Of a DNA stretch of 64,000 bases, positions 61,006 to 64,000 are shown piece by piece. The position numbers were made by a program, and so were the translations under genes. A model generated the notes under the pieces. The model ran no database searches. It was given only the letters and a program-made list of their open reading frames with translations, and was not told the DNA's origin. This DNA comes from Sphingobacterium sp. UGAL515B_05 (GTDB taxonomy: Bacteria; Bacteroidota; Bacteroidia; Sphingobacteriales; Sphingobacteriaceae), in the NCBI RefSeq assembly GCF_033097525.1, contig NZ_CP109907.1:5890001-5954000 (forward strand), read 5' to 3'. The first letter of the stretch is position 1, and every line of letters begins with the position of its first letter.

Positions 61006-63861
61006 TTATTTAGAATCCGGCATCAAAATAAATTCAAAAAGTCGATCTCTTTTCAAATATTTCCCGGCAACGTCCTGCACCGACTTTGACGTTACCTTCT
61101 TCAAATTGTCTATTCTTCGTGTATATCGCGTAAGATCAAGATCATTCTGATATGAACTTGATATATAATTCAGCCAATAGCCATTTTCCCGAAGATTTAA
61201 CTCATTTTGTCGCTGTTGTTCTGCTAGAAACTTCTCAATATCTCCATTTTCGGGCCCCTGTTCCTGAATCTTTTTTACCTCATCCAATGCCGAAGCGATT
61301 AAAGCATCAGCCTTATCTACTGCGGAACCAAAACCAATGGAGAAAGCATAACGCGCTTTTGGCAGCTTACTAAAACTTGCCCGAGCGCCCACTCCATAAA
61401 CACCACCTTCTTTTTCACGGAGTCTTTCAAGCAATTTGATCGTCAAAACACTCTCTAAGGCTTCCATATTAACATTTTCAGTTTCATTATAGGTATAGTC
61501 CCCATAGTAGGCCAATTGCGTACTTGCCTTTTCTTCTTTTCCCTTATGAACAACCACGCGCTCTCCCTTGCTCGGCTCCAGAATATTTAAATCCTTATAG
61601 CTCTCCCCTCTTTTAAGGGCCGGCAATGAGGCAAGATAGGTTTCTAAATAAGGCTTGATCTGATTCTCGTCAAATGACCCCACAATTGTAAACACAAAAT
61701 CCGAAGCATCCGCAAATCGTTCCTTGTAGATTGCCAAAGCACGCTCCCGATCAATTTTATTGATCGTTTCTACCGTTGGGTTTTGCCGACGGACATTGTT
61801 GCCATAAAGCACTTCTTTCACTTTATCCGAGAATACATTATTTGGATTGCTCAATCTATTTTCCAAAGATCCTTTTGCCCGGGTCAGGGTACTCTGGAAA
61901 ATATCCTCGTCCAATCGAGGTTCAGTAAAATAACCATAAATCAATTCAAAAGCATTCTTTAATCCTTCTTTATCTGTGCTACCTGAGATACCTTCGTAGC
62001 GTTCAGAAATGTAAGGAGAGATGGAAACATCTTTTCCCGAAAGATACTTCGTAAGCTCAACGTTGTTCATTTGTCCAACGCCGCTTGCATCAATTAAAGA
62101 GGATGCATTGGAGGCCGAAAAGTAATCTGCATCGTTATAGCCTGATGTTCCACCTGGACTATACGCCATAACCTGTATCTCATCATTTTTAAAGTCCGTA
62201 GGCTTTAAGATCACTTTAACGCCATTGCTTAAGGTTAATTCTTTCGCTTGAATGGCGTCAATATTTCTTGACGATACAACAGCGCCTTTCACCGGTTCTT
62301 TTGAAAGCAAGGGAAGATTGGAAACTTTATCTTCATAAGCTGTCACAGGAGTTTCTTCAACTGCTTTTACCCAGCTCATTACGGTAGACTCAGCCGGTAA
62401 ACTGGCCTTATCCTTCTCTGGCCCCATAACCAAAACATCGCGGTTCAGATCGGTATAATATTTTTTCACCAAGCCATTTACTTCTGACAGCTTCAACGTT
62501 GGTAACAGCTGTTTAGTCAAACGATAAGCGTTTTCATTACTTAAAGCGGGTTCATCATCAATAAAATAATTTAGATAACGATTGACGTAACTATCCGATT
62601 TCTTTTTATCACGCTCGATAAAAGACATCTCGTTACCTTTTTTCATATCTGCGATGGCACGATCCAACTCCGTCTGTGTAAAACCGTATTTTTGAATACG
62701 CTCAAATTCTGTTAGCATCGCTTTAAATCCGGATTCCAACTCGCCCGGTTTTGGGACCACTAGCAATGAAAAAGTATTGAGGTTAGCAACAAAATCGCTG
62801 ATACTTCCACCTGCCTGCATAAAAGGTGGATTCGGTTGCTGCATCAATTCAGAAAAACGACCTGCGATCATCTGATTGAAAACACTCTTTAACAGCTCGT
62901 TTCTATAATCTCCTACGGTGGAAACTTTTTCTTTTTCACTTTTGATCAAAATCTGCGCGACGGTATAAGGCAGTTCCGGATCTGAAATTGCCAAGAACTG
63001 GTTCTTGTTTAACAAATCAACACGATATTTTTTACGCTCCAATGCTTTTTTGGGCATTTTCATATCGGAAAACAAAACTTTCACCCTTTCTTCCATTTCC
63101 TTAGGATCAATATCCCCAACAATGATTAGAGCCTGTAAATCTGGGCGATACCAGTCCTGGTGGAATTTGCGTATTTCTGTATAAGGAAATGTTTTCAGGA
63201 TCTGTTCAGTTCCGATAGGCAAACGTTTGGAGTAAAGGGAGCCATTGAGCAGCATCGGAAAGTATTGATCCTGTAAACGCTGCTGCACTCCTCTTCCACC
63301 ACGTTTTTCTTCGAGGATAACGCCACGTTCTTTGTCAATTTCTTCGCCCTCCAACAAAGCATCCTGAGCCCAGTCGCGCATCACCTGCAAACCATTTTTT
63401 AAAAGTTCAGGATCGTCAGAAGGAATTGGTAACTGATAAACTGTCTGATCAAAGCTCGTATAGGCATTCAGATCCGAGCCAAATCGAACTCCTGCCTTTT
63501 GCAAGTAGTTAACCAATTCATTCTTTGGAAAATGCTTCAGGCCATTGAAGTTCATATGCTCTAAAAAATGTGCCAAACCAAGCTGTTTTTCATTTTCCAG
63601 AATAGAGCCGGCCTTCATGCCCAAATACATGGTAACACGCCCCTTAGGCTCGCTATTTTTACGAATAAAGTATGTAAATCCATTTTTCAGCTTCCCCGTG
63701 ATGACTTCGTTGTCGAAGGGTAATTTTTGATTCAGGGCCAAACTATCTTGGGATAGAATCGCCCGTGCTTCCGCGGTTAACGTAGTTGGCTTTTTTGCTT
63801 CTGCTATATAGAATGTAGCCGGTAACAGAAAAGCTAATGCAAGTGGTTTAATGAATTTCAT
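61006..63861 (-). CDS. secreted M16-family (pitrilysin-type) zinc metallopeptidase
   Basis: The 951-residue product has a signal peptide (MKFIKPLALAFLLPATFYIA) and two M16 modules (about 50-480 and 520-945), each of one catalytic and one inactive repeat. The inverted zinc motif HFLEH is at residues 98-102, with the third ligand Glu about 75 residues later. The second half is zinc-free, as usual. It probably degrades peptides in the periplasm; the single-chain two-half layout is typical of Bacteroidota homologues. Confidence 0.9.
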   Translation of the reverse strand: MKFIKPLALAFLLPATFYIAEAKKPTTLTAEARAILSQDSLALNQKLPFDNEVITGKLKNGFTYFIRKNSEPKGRVTMYLGMKAGSILENEKQLGLAHFLEHMNFNGLKHFPKNELVNYLQKAGVRFGSDLNAYTSFDQTVYQLPIPSDDPELLKNGLQVMRDWAQDALLEGEEIDKERGVILEEKRGGRGVQQRLQDQYFPMLLNGSLYSKRLPIGTEQILKTFPYTEIRKFHQDWYRPDLQALIIVGDIDPKEMEERVKVLFSDMKMPKKALERKKYRVDLLNKNQFLAISDPELPYTVAQILIKSEKEKVSTVGDYRNELLKSVFNQMIAGRFSELMQQPNPPFMQAGGSISDFVANLNTFSLLVVPKPGELESGFKAMLTEFERIQKYGFTQTELDRAIADMKKGNEMSFIERDKKKSDSYVNRYLNYFIDDEPALSNENAYRLTKQLLPTLKLSEVNGLVKKYYTDLNRDVLVMGPEKDKASLPAESTVMSWVKAVEETPVTAYEDKVSNLPLLSKEPVKGAVVSSRNIDAIQAKELTLSNGVKVILKPTDFKNDEIQVMAYSPGGTSGYNDADYFSASNASSLIDASGVGQMNNVELTKYLSGKDVSISPYISERYEGISGSTDKEGLKNAFELIYGYFTEPRLDEDIFQSTLTRAKGSLENRLSNPNNVFSDKVKEVLYGNNVRRQNPTVETINKIDRERALAIYKERFADASDFVFTIVGSFDENQIKPYLETYLASLPALKRGESYKDLNILEPSKGERVVVHKGKEEKASTQLAYYGDYTYNETENVNMEALESVLTIKLLERLREKEGGVYGVGARASFSKLPKARYAFSIGFGSAVDKADALIASALDEVKKIQEQGPENGDIEKFLAEQQRQNELNLRENGYWLNYISSSYQNDLDLTRYTRRIDNLKKVTSKSVQDVAGKYLKRDRLFEFILMPDSK

Positions 63862-63880
63862 ACAAAAAAATGTCTTTTTT

Positions 63881-64000
63881 TTAGTCAGCTATTTTTGCTA
63901 ATTGTTTTATATTAGGGTAAACGGAACTGGAGATCAATTGTCCCGATAATAGTAAATTACAGATCAATACTTTTTTCATTATCCAAGGAGGAATCGGGTC
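63881..64000 (-). CDS. possible C-terminal end of a gene running off the right edge
   Basis: The minus strand is open from the window end to a TAA at 63881-63883, encoding 39 residues (including KKVLICNLLLSGQLISSS). An ATG at 63979 lies inside it, so a 32-residue peptide is also possible, but no ribosome binding site precedes it. The family is not recognisable. Confidence 0.3.
   Translation of the reverse strand, partial: DPIPPWIMKKVLICNLLLSGQLISSSVYPNIKQLAKIAD

Overview
This 64 kb window looks like chromosomal core sequence from a member of the Bacteroidota, most likely a Sphingobacterium-like or related Sphingobacteriaceae bacterium. The evidence is the family mix: a short primary sigma factor without region 1.1, a DUF5686/carboxypeptidase-like outer-membrane protein, a GLPGLI-like domain joined to a PNGase F domain, a GH123/DUF4091 enzyme and RNase Y. 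Promoters match the Bacteroidota -7 box TAnnTTTG, and Shine-Dalgarno sequences are few. I saw no insertion sequence, prophage, CRISPR array, rRNA or tRNA. The genus is an inference.

Layout. 0-7 kb: a small lipoprotein, pyruvate oxidase (poxB), a secreted GH123-type glycosidase, and a coupled pair made of a TraB/TIKI-like lipoprotein and an MtfA-like zinc peptidase. 6.8-14.1 kb: a glycogen operon on the minus strand (GH31 alpha-glucosidase, glgB, glgA, glgC), then dps. 15-20 kb: an extended RluA-family pseudouridine synthase and a DUF5686 protein, followed by repeat-bearing noncoding DNA. 20-27 kb: dsbD, a cysteine-synthase-like gene divergent from an Lrp regulator, the PNGase F-like enzyme, and engB-ubiA. 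27-31 kb: an ABC exporter pair, a small membrane protein and a HAD phosphatase. 31-36.5 kb: pheT, a coiled-coil gene, zapA, a structured RNA that resembles 6S RNA, and rny, all on the minus strand. 36.9-45.7 kb: purL, DoxX, an AEC transporter divergent from an AraC regulator, and an MscS channel. 45.7-48.2 kb: a three-gene operon of an Lgt-like membrane protein, a two-helix membrane protein and an unusual Cys-rich radical SAM enzyme. 48.3-64 kb: lysC-lysA, serC-serA, icd, a CPA2 antiporter, a LolC/E-type permease, fmt, a small XRE regulator, rpoD and an M16 peptidase.

Most genes are housekeeping or central metabolism. The operons serve glycogen synthesis, lysine/diaminopimelate synthesis, serine synthesis, and cell division with translation and RNA turnover. 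The best candidates for undescribed biology are the Lgt-like/radical SAM operon, which I infer modifies a membrane lipid or lipid-linked substrate, and the zapA-linked 6S-like RNA. Smaller points of interest are two promoter boxes placed only four bases before ATG, a 16-copy AATC microsatellite, and a GLPGLI-like/PNGase F fusion. Protein calls rest on motif recognition by eye and no database search was run.
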